NCBI RefSeq assembly: GCF_019711515.1
Contig: NZ_JAIGNO010000004.1
Span: forward strand, 186,001 to 250,000
Reading direction: 5' to 3'
Length of the DNA stretch: 64,000 nt
DNA from: Qipengyuania qiaonensis
GTDB lineage: Bacteria > Pseudomonadota > Alphaproteobacteria > Sphingomonadales > Sphingomonadaceae
Part shown: positions 42,956-51,937 of the stretch, piece by piece
Numbering within the stretch: position 1 is the stretch's first letter
How the letters are laid out: every line of letters starts with the position of its first letter
The notes under the pieces: generated by a model
Seen by the model: the letters and a program-made list of their open reading frames with translations, nothing else
What the model was told of the DNA's origin: nothing
Database searches by the model: none
Made by a program: the position numbers and the translations under genes

Positions 42956-44314
42956 ATGACTCAGTTTTCAGATCTCGGGCTGTCGCAGCCCGTCCTCCAG
43001 GCCCTCGACCTCAAGGGCTACACCGAACCCACGCCGATCCAGGCTCAGGCGATTCCACCCGTGCTGGAAGGGCGCGACCTGATGGGTATCGCCCAGACGG
43101 GTACGGGCAAGACCGCCGCCTTCATGCTGCCCAGCATTGATCGGCTGCGCGAGGCGGACCGGCAGACGCCGTTCAAGTCCTGCCGTATGCTGGTGCTGGC
43201 CCCGACGCGCGAACTCGCCGGACAGATTGCGCAGAGCGCCAAGGACTACGGAGCGCTTGCAGGCCTCAAGGTACATTCCATTGTCGGCGGGACTTCGGTC
43301 AACAAGGATCGCAACAAGCTGCATCGCGGCACTGACATCCTTGTAGCAACGCCGGGCCGTCTGCTCGACCTGATCGACCAGAACGCGTTCAAGCTCGACG
43401 GCGTCGAAATTCTGGTACTCGACGAAGCGGACCAGATGCTCGACCTGGGTTTCATCCATGCGCTGAAGCGCATCAGCCAGCTCGTGCCGAAGGACCGCCA
43501 GACGCTGTTCTTCAGCGCCACCATGCCCCGTTCGATCAAGGATCTCGCGGCGCAATATTGCCAGTCGCCGGTCCATGTCTCGGTGACGCCGGAAAGCACT
43601 ACGGCCGAACGGATCGACCAGTATCTCTTCATGGTTCAACAGGACGAGAAGCAGACACTGCTCGAACTGATCCTCGGGGAGCGCCACGACGTGCCCGGCC
43701 AGTTCGAGCGCGTGTTGATCTTCACCCGGACCAAGCACGGTGCGGACCGTGTGGTGAAGAAGCTCTCGCAAAAGGGCATTCCGGCCAATGCCATCCATGG
43801 CAACAAGTCGCAGCCTCAGCGCGAGCGGGCCCTGGGTGAATTCCGTTCCGCCCGCACTCCGATTCTTGTCGCGACCGATGTTGCCGCGCGCGGCATCGAC
43901 ATTCCGGGCGTCAGCCACGTGATCAATTACGAATTGCCCAACGTGCCCGAACAATATGTCCACCGCATCGGCCGCACGGCCCGCGCAGGCAAGGACGGCA
44001 TCGCCATCGCCTTCTGTGCCGAGGACGAGCGGGACTATCTCAAGGACATTCGCAAGAAGACCAACGCGGAATTCGAGCGCCTGCCCCTGCCCGATAACTT
44101 TCGCGCCGTGGTCGAAGGCATTGGCCCGACCAAGCGCGAACAGAAGCCGCGTCTCGCCAAGCCGAAAGTCCGACCGACCGGCGATGCCGCGAAGAAGCGC
44201 AAGCCCAAGAACAAGCACCCGAACCGTGCCGGCGCGCCCAAGCACGACGGTGCGCCCGGTGGCAACCGGCCGCCGCGCAGCCGCAACCGTAATCGGAGGC
44301 GCGCGGGGCGCTAA
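42956..44314 (+). CDS. DEAD-box RNA helicase, RhlE-like
   Basis: A 452-residue helicase: Q motif region, AQTGTGKTAAF (motif I), PTRELAGQ, TPGRLLDL, LDEADQMLDLGF (DEAD), SATMP, and HRIGRTARAG, followed by a basic tail rich in Lys, Arg and Pro that helps bind RNA. Such helicases assist ribosome assembly and RNA turnover, often in the cold. ATG 42956 or the in-frame ATG at 42944 is the start. The 277 bases upstream hold no gene and may be a long leader. Confidence 0.93.
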   Translation: MTQFSDLGLSQPVLQALDLKGYTEPTPIQAQAIPPVLEGRDLMGIAQTGTGKTAAFMLPSIDRLREADRQTPFKSCRMLVLAPTRELAGQIAQSAKDYGALAGLKVHSIVGGTSVNKDRNKLHRGTDILVATPGRLLDLIDQNAFKLDGVEILVLDEADQMLDLGFIHALKRISQLVPKDRQTLFFSATMPRSIKDLAAQYCQSPVHVSVTPESTTAERIDQYLFMVQQDEKQTLLELILGERHDVPGQFERVLIFTRTKHGADRVVKKLSQKGIPANAIHGNKSQPQRERALGEFRSARTPILVATDVAARGIDIPGVSHVINYELPNVPEQYVHRIGRTARAGKDGIAIAFCAEDERDYLKDIRKKTNAEFERLPLPDNFRAVVEGIGPTKREQKPRLAKPKVRPTGDAAKKRKPKNKHPNRAGAPKHDGAPGGNRPPRSRNRNRRRAGR

Positions 44315-44405
44315 TCCGGGCATGGCGGCGGCCTGCGTGTAACTCGCGACTTGCCGAACGCGTATGGCGGGCCATATCGCACGCCTGCGCAAAGGGAGCC
44401 GCTGC

Positions 44406-45758
44406 ATGTCCGAGCAATACGATTTCGACCTTTTCACCATCGGGGCCGGTTCGGGTGGCGTGCGCGCCAGCCGGGTGTCCGCGGCGCACGGGGCGAAAGT
44501 CGCGATTGCCGAGGAATTCCGCGTCGGCGGGACCTGCGTCATCCGCGGCTGCGTACCCAAGAAGATGCTCGTTTACGGTGCCCATTTCGCCGAAGATCTC
44601 GAGGATTGCGCCAATTTCGGTTGGGAAATCGGCGAAAGGAAGTTCGACTGGATCAAGCTGCGCGACAATGTCCTGAAGGATGTGGACCGGCTCGAGGGCG
44701 CTTACACCGATACGCTCGAGAACCACGACGTTACCATCTTCCAAGAGCGCGCCGAAATAACCGGCCCGCACGAAATCACCCTGGCAAGCGGCAAGACCGT
44801 CACCGCGAAATATATTCTCATCGCCACCGGCGCGCGTCCGCAGATTCCCGACATCGAGGGTGCCGAACACGCGATCACTTCCAACGAGGCATTTCATCTC
44901 GACGAATTGCCGAAGAAGATCATCATTGCCGGCGGTGGCTATATTGCCAATGAATTCGCGGGGATCTTCAACGAGTTCGGCAGCAAGGTCTGCATCGTCA
45001 ATCGCGGCGACCAACTGCTGCGCAGCTATGACGAGGCGCTGCGGGAACGCCTGCTGCTGATTTCGATGAAAAAGGGCATCGACTTCAAGTTCAACACCTC
45101 GTTCGAATACATCAAGCCTTGCGACGAAGGCGGCTTTTTCGTGAAGCTGACCGACAGCGAGGAGGAACGGGTCGACCAGGTCATGTTCGCCACCGGCCGC
45201 GTTCCAAATACCGAAGGGCTGGGGCTGGACAAGGCCGGGGTCGAACTGGGCGATAAGGGTGAGATCAAGGTCGATCGCTTCAGCAAGACCAATGTCGATC
45301 ACATCTATGCCGTGGGGGACGTGACGGACCGGGTGCAACTGACGCCGGTGGCCATCCGCGAAGGACAGGCCTTTGCCGATAGCATATTCGGCAAGGGCGA
45401 TCCGGTGGCGGTGGACCATTCCTGTATCGCCAGCGCCGTGTTCAGCCATCCGCCGATCGCCGCGGTCGGCATGACCGAAGGCGAGGCGAAGAACAAGCTC
45501 GGCTCGGTGAGGGTCTATCTGTCGGACTTCCGCCCGATGAAGAACGTGCTGGCGGGCCGCGACGAACGCAGCCTGTTCAAGATGGTCTGCGACGGCGACA
45601 GCGGCAAGATCGTCGGCATCCACATCATCGCACCCGAAGCGGCGGAAATGATGCAAGCCGCGGCCATCGCGGTGAAGGCAGGGCTGACCAAGGCCGACTT
45701 CGACGCGACCACCGCGATCCACCCCACCATGGCCGAAGAACTGGTGCTGATGCGCTAG
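44406..45758 (+). CDS. gor: Glutathione-disulfide reductase
   Basis: Reduces oxidised glutathione with NADPH. 450 residues; FAD motif IGAGSGGVRASR at 12-23, redox cysteines in GGTCVIRGCVPKK (Cys44, Cys49), NADPH site IIAGGGYIANEFAG, and the C-terminal IHPTMAEELVLMR holding the catalytic His-Glu pair. AAGGGAG is nine bases before ATG 44406. Overlaps the next gene tail to tail by four bases. Confidence 0.95.
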   Translation: MSEQYDFDLFTIGAGSGGVRASRVSAAHGAKVAIAEEFRVGGTCVIRGCVPKKMLVYGAHFAEDLEDCANFGWEIGERKFDWIKLRDNVLKDVDRLEGAYTDTLENHDVTIFQERAEITGPHEITLASGKTVTAKYILIATGARPQIPDIEGAEHAITSNEAFHLDELPKKIIIAGGGYIANEFAGIFNEFGSKVCIVNRGDQLLRSYDEALRERLLLISMKKGIDFKFNTSFEYIKPCDEGGFFVKLTDSEEERVDQVMFATGRVPNTEGLGLDKAGVELGDKGEIKVDRFSKTNVDHIYAVGDVTDRVQLTPVAIREGQAFADSIFGKGDPVAVDHSCIASAVFSHPPIAAVGMTEGEAKNKLGSVRVYLSDFRPMKNVLAGRDERSLFKMVCDGDSGKIVGIHIIAPEAAEMMQAAAIAVKAGLTKADFDATTAIHPTMAEELVLMR

Positions 45759-46858
45759 GCAAGGCGGTCGAGCGACAGATTCGATGGCCCCACTCCGACC
45801 GCCCGCAATTCGTCGGGCCACTCGCCGTTGGTTGCCAGTGCCTCGGCCGCGAGTGCCATTGCAGGCGACGTCTGCAGGCCGAAGCCGCCCTGGCCCGCCA
45901 GCCAGAAAAAGCCCGGCGCCTGTAGATCGAAGCCGCATATGGGCAGGCGGTCCGGGGTGAAGCTTCTCAAACCGGCCCATTTGCTGGCAAGGCGAGGGAT
46001 GGTGAGGGTGGTCGCCTGCTCCACGCGCCAAGCGGCGAGGGCGACGTCCTCTTCCTCGGGCTGGGCATCGCCCGGTGTACTCTCTCCCTCGTCCATGGGG
46101 CTGGCGAGCAAGCGATGGCTGCCCTCTGGCTCGATATAGAAGCCGGGGCCCACAGTCTTCGTGAAGGGCCAGCCGGATACGTCAATATCGGTGTCGAACG
46201 TAATCACCGTTCGTCGCAGCGGGCGGATCCCCACCGGAGCTACGCTGCCCAGCACTGCCACCTCATCCACCCAGGCGCCGGCAGCATTGACGACGATGCG
46301 CGCGGCATAACTCGCCCCGGGGGTGTCGACGATCCAGCGATTGCCATCATGTCCAAGCGAGATCACCGGTGCTTTGAACGTAAGCGAACCGCCAGCGGCA
46401 ATCAGCGCTTTGCGATGCGTTTCGAGCAAGGTGTGCGCATCCAGCTTGCGTCCGTGCCGATCGAACAAGGCGCCGACGATACCGCCATCGCCTTCGCGTA
46501 GGATCGGCACCTGCTCCTGTGCCTCGGCCACGGACAGGCGACGGACATGCGGCGACCATTCGCGGTAGGCAGATTCAAGTCGATCGAGCGCTTGTTCCTG
46601 CTGTTCGAGCGCCAAGAACAGTGCCGGGTGGGGCCGAGCGCCCGGCGCGTCCAGCAGCGGAATGCTCGCAGCGGTCAATGCGCGCACGAGCCAGCCATCC
46701 ATATCGAAATGGGCAAAGGCCGCGCTGCGTCCAGACGAATGAACCCCCGGCGCCTCCTCCGCCTCGCACACCATGGTCTTCCCGTGTCTTGCCAGCCGCG
46801 CCGCTGCCGACAATCCGGCGATCCCGGCACCGATGACGAAAAAATCGACCTGCTGCAT
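45755..46858 (-). CDS. FAD-dependent oxidoreductase (DAO family)
   Basis: A 367-residue flavoprotein with N-terminal FAD motif VIGAGIAGLSAAARLARHG and C-terminal SKWAGLRSFTPDRLPICG. D-amino-acid dehydrogenases such as DauA (D-arginine) have this fold; the amine substrate is not clear. GGAGG lies five bases before ATG 46858. Divergent from the SDR gene at 46928. Confidence 0.85.
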   Translation of the reverse strand: MQQVDFFVIGAGIAGLSAAARLARHGKTMVCEAEEAPGVHSSGRSAAFAHFDMDGWLVRALTAASIPLLDAPGARPHPALFLALEQQEQALDRLESAYREWSPHVRRLSVAEAQEQVPILREGDGGIVGALFDRHGRKLDAHTLLETHRKALIAAGGSLTFKAPVISLGHDGNRWIVDTPGASYAARIVVNAAGAWVDEVAVLGSVAPVGIRPLRRTVITFDTDIDVSGWPFTKTVGPGFYIEPEGSHRLLASPMDEGESTPGDAQPEEEDVALAAWRVEQATTLTIPRLASKWAGLRSFTPDRLPICGFDLQAPGFFWLAGQGGFGLQTSPAMALAAEALATNGEWPDELRAVGVGPSNLSLDRLA

Positions 46859-46927
46859 CTCGCCTCCGTTGCTCCGCGAAACCATTCCGATTAGTCTTCT
46901 CGCGACAGATGACAAGGGGGCAGTCAA

Positions 46928-47947
46928 ATGGCAGGAACGGTACTGGTGACCGGGGGCACGGGCTATATCGGCGGCGAGGTGATCGACCGGCTTCTGGCCA
47001 AGGGCTACACCGTTCACACCACCGTGCGAAATACGGCTAAGAGCGAGCCGAAGCTGAGGGCGCGCTGGCCCGAGGCAGGCGATCGACTTAAGGTCTTTCA
47101 GGCCGACCTGATGAGCGACGAGGGCTGGGCCGACGCCAATTCCGGCTGCGATGCGGTGGCGCATGTCGCCTCGCCGTTCCCGCTCGGTGTGCCGAAGGAC
47201 AAGGACGAACTCGTCATCCCCGCCCGCGAGGGCACATTGCGAGCCTTAAGCTTCGCGCATCGGGCGGGCATCGGCCGGTTCGTGCAGACCAGCAGCGCCG
47301 CCGCGATTGCCTATGGTCAGCCGGAAAAGGATCACTTCACCCATCTCGACTGGACCAATCTGACGGCCGGCGTTCCGCCCTATATCGAAAGCAAGACCGT
47401 GGCCGAGCGTGCCGCGCGCGACTGGGTGGCGACGCATGCGCCGGACATGATCTTCTGTTCGATCAATCCGGTCGCCGTCTTCGGTCCCGTCTACGATGAC
47501 GATATGTCGACCAGCGTGGAAATCGTGAAAAAGCTCGTCGACGGGTCCATCCCGTTGATCCCGAACATGGGTATCTGCGTGACAGATGTGCGCGATGTGG
47601 CCGAAGCACATGTCCGCGCGATCGAGGCCCCTGCCGGGAAGGTGCGCGGAGAACGCTTTCCCACCAGCGAGAAGTTCATGTGGATCCGTGAAATGGCCGA
47701 TGTGATCCGCGCCCGCGCGCCCGAATATGCGAGGAAGGTCCCCAGCAAGCCGATGCCCGATTGGCTGGTAAAGATACTCGCGCTGTTTATGGACGAGATG
47801 GCGCAAATCAAAGGCGAGCTTGGCAATATCCGCGATGTTTCCGGCAGACACACCGAAGAGGTGCTCGGCTTTACCTTCATCCCGGCGGAGCAGACGCTGG
47901 AGGATACGGTACGCAGTCTGGTGGCGAAGGGCATCGTGAAAGCGTGA
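46928..47947 (+). CDS. NAD(P)-dependent extended SDR (dihydroflavonol-reductase-like)
   Basis: A 339-residue oxidoreductase with VLVTGGTGYIGGEVIDRLL at the N-terminus and the YIESK catalytic Tyr-Lys pair. Extended SDRs of this group reduce aldehydes or ketones; substrate unknown. AAGGGGG precedes ATG 46928. Confidence 0.88.
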   Translation: MAGTVLVTGGTGYIGGEVIDRLLAKGYTVHTTVRNTAKSEPKLRARWPEAGDRLKVFQADLMSDEGWADANSGCDAVAHVASPFPLGVPKDKDELVIPAREGTLRALSFAHRAGIGRFVQTSSAAAIAYGQPEKDHFTHLDWTNLTAGVPPYIESKTVAERAARDWVATHAPDMIFCSINPVAVFGPVYDDDMSTSVEIVKKLVDGSIPLIPNMGICVTDVRDVAEAHVRAIEAPAGKVRGERFPTSEKFMWIREMADVIRARAPEYARKVPSKPMPDWLVKILALFMDEMAQIKGELGNIRDVSGRHTEEVLGFTFIPAEQTLEDTVRSLVAKGIVKA

Positions 47948-48055
47948 TCGAAATGACCGGCGCATCGCCATGGGACGGAATGAACCTGCCGCATTGCCAC
48001 TCGTACCTGGCCCCGCCAGAAGGCGCATGAAACGAATCGCTGACGGGGTATCTGC

Positions 48056-48610
48056 ATGAACATGCTGGCGTCGCGCGGGCAGCTGCGCGCAAGTTTCATT
48101 CGCTGGGCACTGTTTACGGTCCCGCTCTGCGTATTGCTGGGCTTTCTTGCCGGCACGGTGGGCAGCGCCAGCTCCCCATGGTTCCAGAGCCTCGTGAAGC
48201 CGGACATCTTTCCCGAACCCAAGTGGTTCGGTATCGTCTGGTCCGTCCTCTATGCGATGATCGGCTTTGCGGTGGCCATGATCGCCGCCGCCTGGGGTGC
48301 GCGCGGGAGGACCGCCGCGCTGGCCGTGTTTGCGGCACATTTCCTGCTTAACCTGTCATGGTCGCCGGTGTTCTTCGGCGCGCACCAGATCACCATCGCG
48401 CTAGCGATCCTGGGGGCAATCGTGCTGAGCCTGCTCGTCGTGATCGTACTGTTCTGGCGTGTGCGCCGGGGCGCCGCACTGTTACTGTTTCCGTATCTTG
48501 CCTGGGTCTGCTTCGCCACCGTGCTCAATTACGAATTCCTCCGCCTCAATCCCGATGCAGACGGGGCGAGTGGCGAAGGGCAGGTCGAGCGGGTGCGGAT
48601 CGGGAATTGA
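48056..48610 (+). CDS. TspO/MBR family protein
   Basis: A 184-residue membrane protein with five helices and the family motif residues in WFQSLVKPDIFPEPKWFGIVW and NLSWSPVFFGAHQ. In Alphaproteobacteria TspO modulates porphyrin and stress responses. It is the first of three closely placed genes (tspO, ubiK, recO), though recO is separated by a repeat. Confidence 0.92.
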   Translation: MNMLASRGQLRASFIRWALFTVPLCVLLGFLAGTVGSASSPWFQSLVKPDIFPEPKWFGIVWSVLYAMIGFAVAMIAAAWGARGRTAALAVFAAHFLLNLSWSPVFFGAHQITIALAILGAIVLSLLVVIVLFWRVRRGAALLLFPYLAWVCFATVLNYEFLRLNPDADGASGEGQVERVRIGN

Positions 48611-48641
48611 TCCGCGCAGGCGGTGCGCCTAGATAACTGCC

Positions 48642-48887
48642 ATGCAAAGCCAGAACCCGCTGATCGCCGATTTCGTCAAACTCGCCAATTCGGCAGCCGG
48701 TACGCTCGCCGGTATTGGTCGTGAGGCACGCGATGCCGCGCGGGAAAGGGCCAAGGAAACCTTCGGCGGCATGGACTTCGTCAGCCGCGAGGAATTCGAC
48801 GCGGTCAAGGCGATGGCCAGCAAGGCTCGCGAAGAAGCAGAAGACCTCAAGGAACGCGTAGCGGCGCTTGAAGCGAAGCTGAAATAG
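48642..48887 (+). CDS. ubiK: Ubiquinone biosynthesis accessory factor UbiK-like (BMFP)
   Basis: An 81-residue protein of the BMFP family: hydrophobic N-terminus NPLIADFVKLANSAAGT, a middle VSREEFDAVKAMASKAR, and a C-terminal coiled coil EDLKERVAALEAKLK. UbiK binds UbiJ and helps late ubiquinone steps; membrane association is through its N-terminus. The start is 31 bases after the tspO stop. Confidence 0.88.
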   Translation: MQSQNPLIADFVKLANSAAGTLAGIGREARDAARERAKETFGGMDFVSREEFDAVKAMASKAREEAEDLKERVAALEAKLK

Positions 48888-48889
48888 CC

Positions 48890-48955
48890 GTCAGCCCGGC
48901 GAAAGCCGGGATCGCTCGCCGGTTGGTACCCGACCCCGGCTTTCGCCGGGATGAC
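48890..48955. repeat. REP-like palindrome doublet
   Basis: Two 22-base units in inverse orientation, GTCAGCCCGGCGAAAGCCGG and its complement form at 48934-48955, each itself a CCCGGC/GCCGGG hairpin with a GAAA or TTTC loop. They are 22 bases apart and fill the gap between ubiK and recO. This unit is a known type of extragenic palindrome in sphingomonads. It may act as a terminator for tspO-ubiK. Confidence 0.75.
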
Positions 48956-48975
48956 GAGTGGTCTACGCGGTGACC

Positions 48976-49575
48976 ATGCATCTCACTGCACCCGCCATTC
49001 TCGTTGCCGCTCGCTCCCACGGGGAAACGGCGGTGATCGCGCGGATGCTGACCGAGCAAAGCGGGCTCGTTGCCGCCTATGTCGCAGGCGGGCGCGGGCG
49101 TCTGTTGCGGCCTGTGGTGATCCCCGGCAATATGGTCCAGGCCGAAATCCGCGCGAAGTCGGATAGCCAACTGCCGTTCGCGCGGCTGGAACTGGTCGCA
49201 AGCCGCGGGCCATGGCTGAACGAGCCGCTTCCCGCGGCAGCGATTGCATGGGTAACCGCGCTCACTGCCAGTGCGCTTCCCGAACGCAATCCCTATCCCA
49301 CGCTCTATGCCGCGCTTGGCGGGTTGCTCGACGCCATCTGTTCGGCCGAGGCGGCGCGGCAATGGGTCGAGGCGTTGGCGACCTACGAAGCGCTGCTGCT
49401 CCGCGAGCTTGGCTATGGCGGCGAACGTCCCGCAATAGCGGGCCTTGGGCAGGCCTTGGAAATTCTCGACCGGCAGGAGCCACTTATCGGTCGCTACCTG
49501 CTTGCCGACACGCATGCCGACGTCCTAGCTGCACGCGGACTCCTGAGACAGCGGCTGGCAAGGATGATTTCCTGA
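48976..49575 (+). CDS. recO: DNA repair protein RecO
   Basis: Helps RecA loading in gap repair. 199 residues, shorter than the usual 230-250, with N-terminal OB fold (MHLTAPAILVAARSHGET) and helical C-terminus with LLRELGYG. The shortened length is common in Sphingomonadales and the zinc cysteines are not seen. ATG 48976 fits; GTG 48958 is upstream. A repeat-like stretch separates it from leuB. Confidence 0.9.
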   Translation: MHLTAPAILVAARSHGETAVIARMLTEQSGLVAAYVAGGRGRLLRPVVIPGNMVQAEIRAKSDSQLPFARLELVASRGPWLNEPLPAAAIAWVTALTASALPERNPYPTLYAALGGLLDAICSAEAARQWVEALATYEALLLRELGYGGERPAIAGLGQALEILDRQEPLIGRYLLADTHADVLAARGLLRQRLARMIS

Positions 49576-49578
49576 GCC

Positions 49579-49618
49579 CGTCATGGCGAGGCGCCGGAAG
49601 CGACGAAGCGGTCCACGG
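49579..49618. repeat. Degenerate extragenic repeat before leuB
   Basis: CGTCATGGCGAGGCGCCGGA and the following GCGACGAAGCGGTCCACGG resemble the widespread CGTCATTGCGAGCGAAGCGAAGCAATCCA-type repeat. It lies between recO and leuB, 32 bases before leuB. Resemblance is by eye. Confidence 0.4.
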
Positions 49619-49650
49619 AGTTTCGCCGCTCGCAGCGACGAGGTATTGTT

Positions 49651-50718
49651 TTGAAGATTGCGGTATTTGCAGGCGATGGGATCGGACCGGAAGTCACCGC
49701 GCAGGCGCTGCGCGTGCTGGACGAAATGTCGCTGCCCGGCCTCACTCGGTTCGAAGGCGATGTGGGCGCTGCCGCCTATCGCCGCCACGGCCACCCGCTG
49801 CCAGAAGAGACGCTGGAGATGGCGCGTGCCGCCGATGCGGTCCTGTTCGGTGCGGTCGGCGATTTTACATGCGACGACCTGCCGCGCCATTTACGGCCCG
49901 AGCAGGCGATCCTCGGTCTGCGGAGCGAACTCGGCCTGTTCGCGAATCTGCGGCCCGCGGCGGGTTTTTCCGGCCTGGAGCACCTTTCGTCCCTGAAACC
50001 CGAAGTCGCGCGCAGCATCGATCTGCTCGTCGTGCGCGAACTCAATGGCGACGTCTATTTCGGCGACAAGGGCGAACGCGACAGCGCGGGCGGGCGCGAG
50101 GGATGGGACGCAATGTCCTATAACGAGGCCGAGGTGCGCCGGATCGCAGATACAGCCTTTCGCGCCGCAATGGGCCGCGGCAAGAAGCTGACCAGCGTCG
50201 ACAAGGCCAATGTTCTCGAAACCAGCCGCATCTGGCGTGAAACGGTGATCGAGGTGGCCAGGGAATATCCCGAAGTCGCGCTCGACCATATGTATGTCGA
50301 CAATGCCGCCATGCAGCTGGTGAAATCGCCCGGACAGTTCGATACCATCGTTACCGGCAACCTCTTCGGCGATATCCTGTCCGACCAGGCCAGTGCTTGC
50401 GTCGGATCGATCGGTCTGCTCGCCAGTGCCAGCCTCGGCGAACGTCGGACGGATTTCGGCACTTTCGGCCTCTACGAACCGATTCACGGCAGCGCGCCCG
50501 ACATTGCCGGTCAGGGCAAGGCCAACCCCATCGCGGCAATCCTCAGTCTTGCCATGCTGCTGCGCCATTCGCTCGGGCGTGAGGAAGAGGCCATGCGGAT
50601 AGAGCGTGCGGTCGAAGGCATTCTGGCCGAGGGGGTCTTCGGTGGCGACCTGGGAGGTACAGCCTCGACGGGCGAAATCGGCGATGCGATTGTTAGGAAG
50701 CTGCTAACCATATCTTGA
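49651..50718 (+). CDS. leuB: 3-isopropylmalate dehydrogenase
   Basis: Oxidises and decarboxylates 3-isopropylmalate in leucine synthesis. 355 residues; MKIAVFAGDGIGPEV at the start, RELNGDVYFG, VDNAAMQLVKSPGQFDTIV and GSAPDIAGQGKANPIAA match. The start codon is TTG, eight bases after GAGG. No leuA, leuC or leuD is beside it. Confidence 0.96.
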   Translation: MKIAVFAGDGIGPEVTAQALRVLDEMSLPGLTRFEGDVGAAAYRRHGHPLPEETLEMARAADAVLFGAVGDFTCDDLPRHLRPEQAILGLRSELGLFANLRPAAGFSGLEHLSSLKPEVARSIDLLVVRELNGDVYFGDKGERDSAGGREGWDAMSYNEAEVRRIADTAFRAAMGRGKKLTSVDKANVLETSRIWRETVIEVAREYPEVALDHMYVDNAAMQLVKSPGQFDTIVTGNLFGDILSDQASACVGSIGLLASASLGERRTDFGTFGLYEPIHGSAPDIAGQGKANPIAAILSLAMLLRHSLGREEEAMRIERAVEGILAEGVFGGDLGGTASTGEIGDAIVRKLLTIS

Positions 50719-50744
50719 GGATTGCGGCATAACCGGGTCAAGCA

Positions 50745-51893
50745 ATGGATATGACACCGGAATCGCAGCCTTCCATGGCTATGGCCGCCGCTACCAGTCT
50801 TGGTTCGCTGGAACTCGCCATCATCCTGCCGACGCTCAACGAGCGCGACAATCTCGCGCCGTTGATCGATCGTATAGAAGGCGCACTCGGCGAAAGCGGC
50901 TGGGAAGTCCTGGTTGTCGACGACAACTCCGCCGATGGCACCAGCGACGAAGCGCGCCGTCTTTCGCTGTCCGACCCGCGCGTGCGCGTGATCCAGCGCA
51001 TCGGCCGCCGGGGACTGTCGAGTGCGGCCATCGAAGGTTTCTGCGCTACCGCTGCGCCTTATGTCGCGGTGATGGATGCCGATCATCAGCACGATCCGAA
51101 GCTGCTTGTGGATATGCTGGCCTCGGTCAAGTCGGGCGAGGCGGAAGTCGCCGTCGCCAGCCGTTTCGCCGATGGCGCGAGCATGGCCGAATGGGGCCGC
51201 CCGGATCGCGAAAAGCTGTCCAGCGTCGCCAACATGCTTGCCCGCAAACTGACCGGCGTCGAACTGTCCGATCCCATGAGCGGCTTCTTCCTCTTGCCCA
51301 GTGCCACGGCGCGTATGCTGGTACCCAACCTCTCGGGCATCGGCTTCAAGATCCTGCTCGACCTCCTCGCCACCTCCGAAACGCCGCTCAAGGTGAAGGA
51401 TTTCCCGATGAATTTCTCCGCCCGCCGTTCCGGCGAATCCAAGCTCGACCGGGCGATTGCGCTCGATTTCCTCGCCGGTCTCTACGACAAGAGCTTCGGC
51501 AGGATCATTCCGACCCGTTTCGCGCTGTTCGGTACGGTCGGCGCGCTGGGTGTGCTGGTCCACATGGCTATTCTCTACGCGTTTATGCAATTGGCGAGCA
51601 TGAATTTCAGCTGGAGTCAGGCCGTTGCGACCTTCGGGTCGATGACTTTCAACTTCTGGCTCAACAACTTCCTCACCTATCGCGACCGGCGGCTCAAGGA
51701 TGCCGACAAGGTCTTCTGGGGCTGGGTCAGCTTCATCGCCGCCTGTTCGATCGGCGCTTTCGCCAATGTCGCGGTGGCCACGACGCTGAACGATCGCGGC
51801 CTGCACACGGTGTTCGCAGCGCTGGTGGGCATCGGGATCGGTTCGGTCTGGAACTACGCCCTGTCCAGCCGCTTCGTCTGGGGACGCTACTAG
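50745..51893 (+). CDS. Polyprenol-phosphate-mannose-synthase-like GT2 fused to GtrA
   Basis: A 382-residue fusion. Residues about 20-240 form a GT2 domain with ILPTLNERDNL, VDDNSADGT, VMDADHQHDP and SDPMSGFFLLP, the pattern of dolichol/polyprenol monophosphomannose synthases. Residues about 250-382 are four GtrA-type helices beginning RFALFGTVGALGVLVHMAILY. It would charge a membrane polyprenol with mannose (or glucose) and help move it outward. It points at the PMT-type gene, a possible user of that product. Confidence 0.9.
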   Translation: MDMTPESQPSMAMAAATSLGSLELAIILPTLNERDNLAPLIDRIEGALGESGWEVLVVDDNSADGTSDEARRLSLSDPRVRVIQRIGRRGLSSAAIEGFCATAAPYVAVMDADHQHDPKLLVDMLASVKSGEAEVAVASRFADGASMAEWGRPDREKLSSVANMLARKLTGVELSDPMSGFFLLPSATARMLVPNLSGIGFKILLDLLATSETPLKVKDFPMNFSARRSGESKLDRAIALDFLAGLYDKSFGRIIPTRFALFGTVGALGVLVHMAILYAFMQLASMNFSWSQAVATFGSMTFNFWLNNFLTYRDRRLKDADKVFWGWVSFIAACSIGAFANVAVATTLNDRGLHTVFAALVGIGIGSVWNYALSSRFVWGRY

Positions 51894-51937
51894 ATTTTGG
51901 CGTGAAACAGCGATGCGCTGCTCGCGCTGGACAGACG

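Noticed and set aside
44040-46031. 663-codon minus-strand frame opposite the helicase end and gor
   Set aside because: Antisense shadow with no motif; gor and the helicase are clear.
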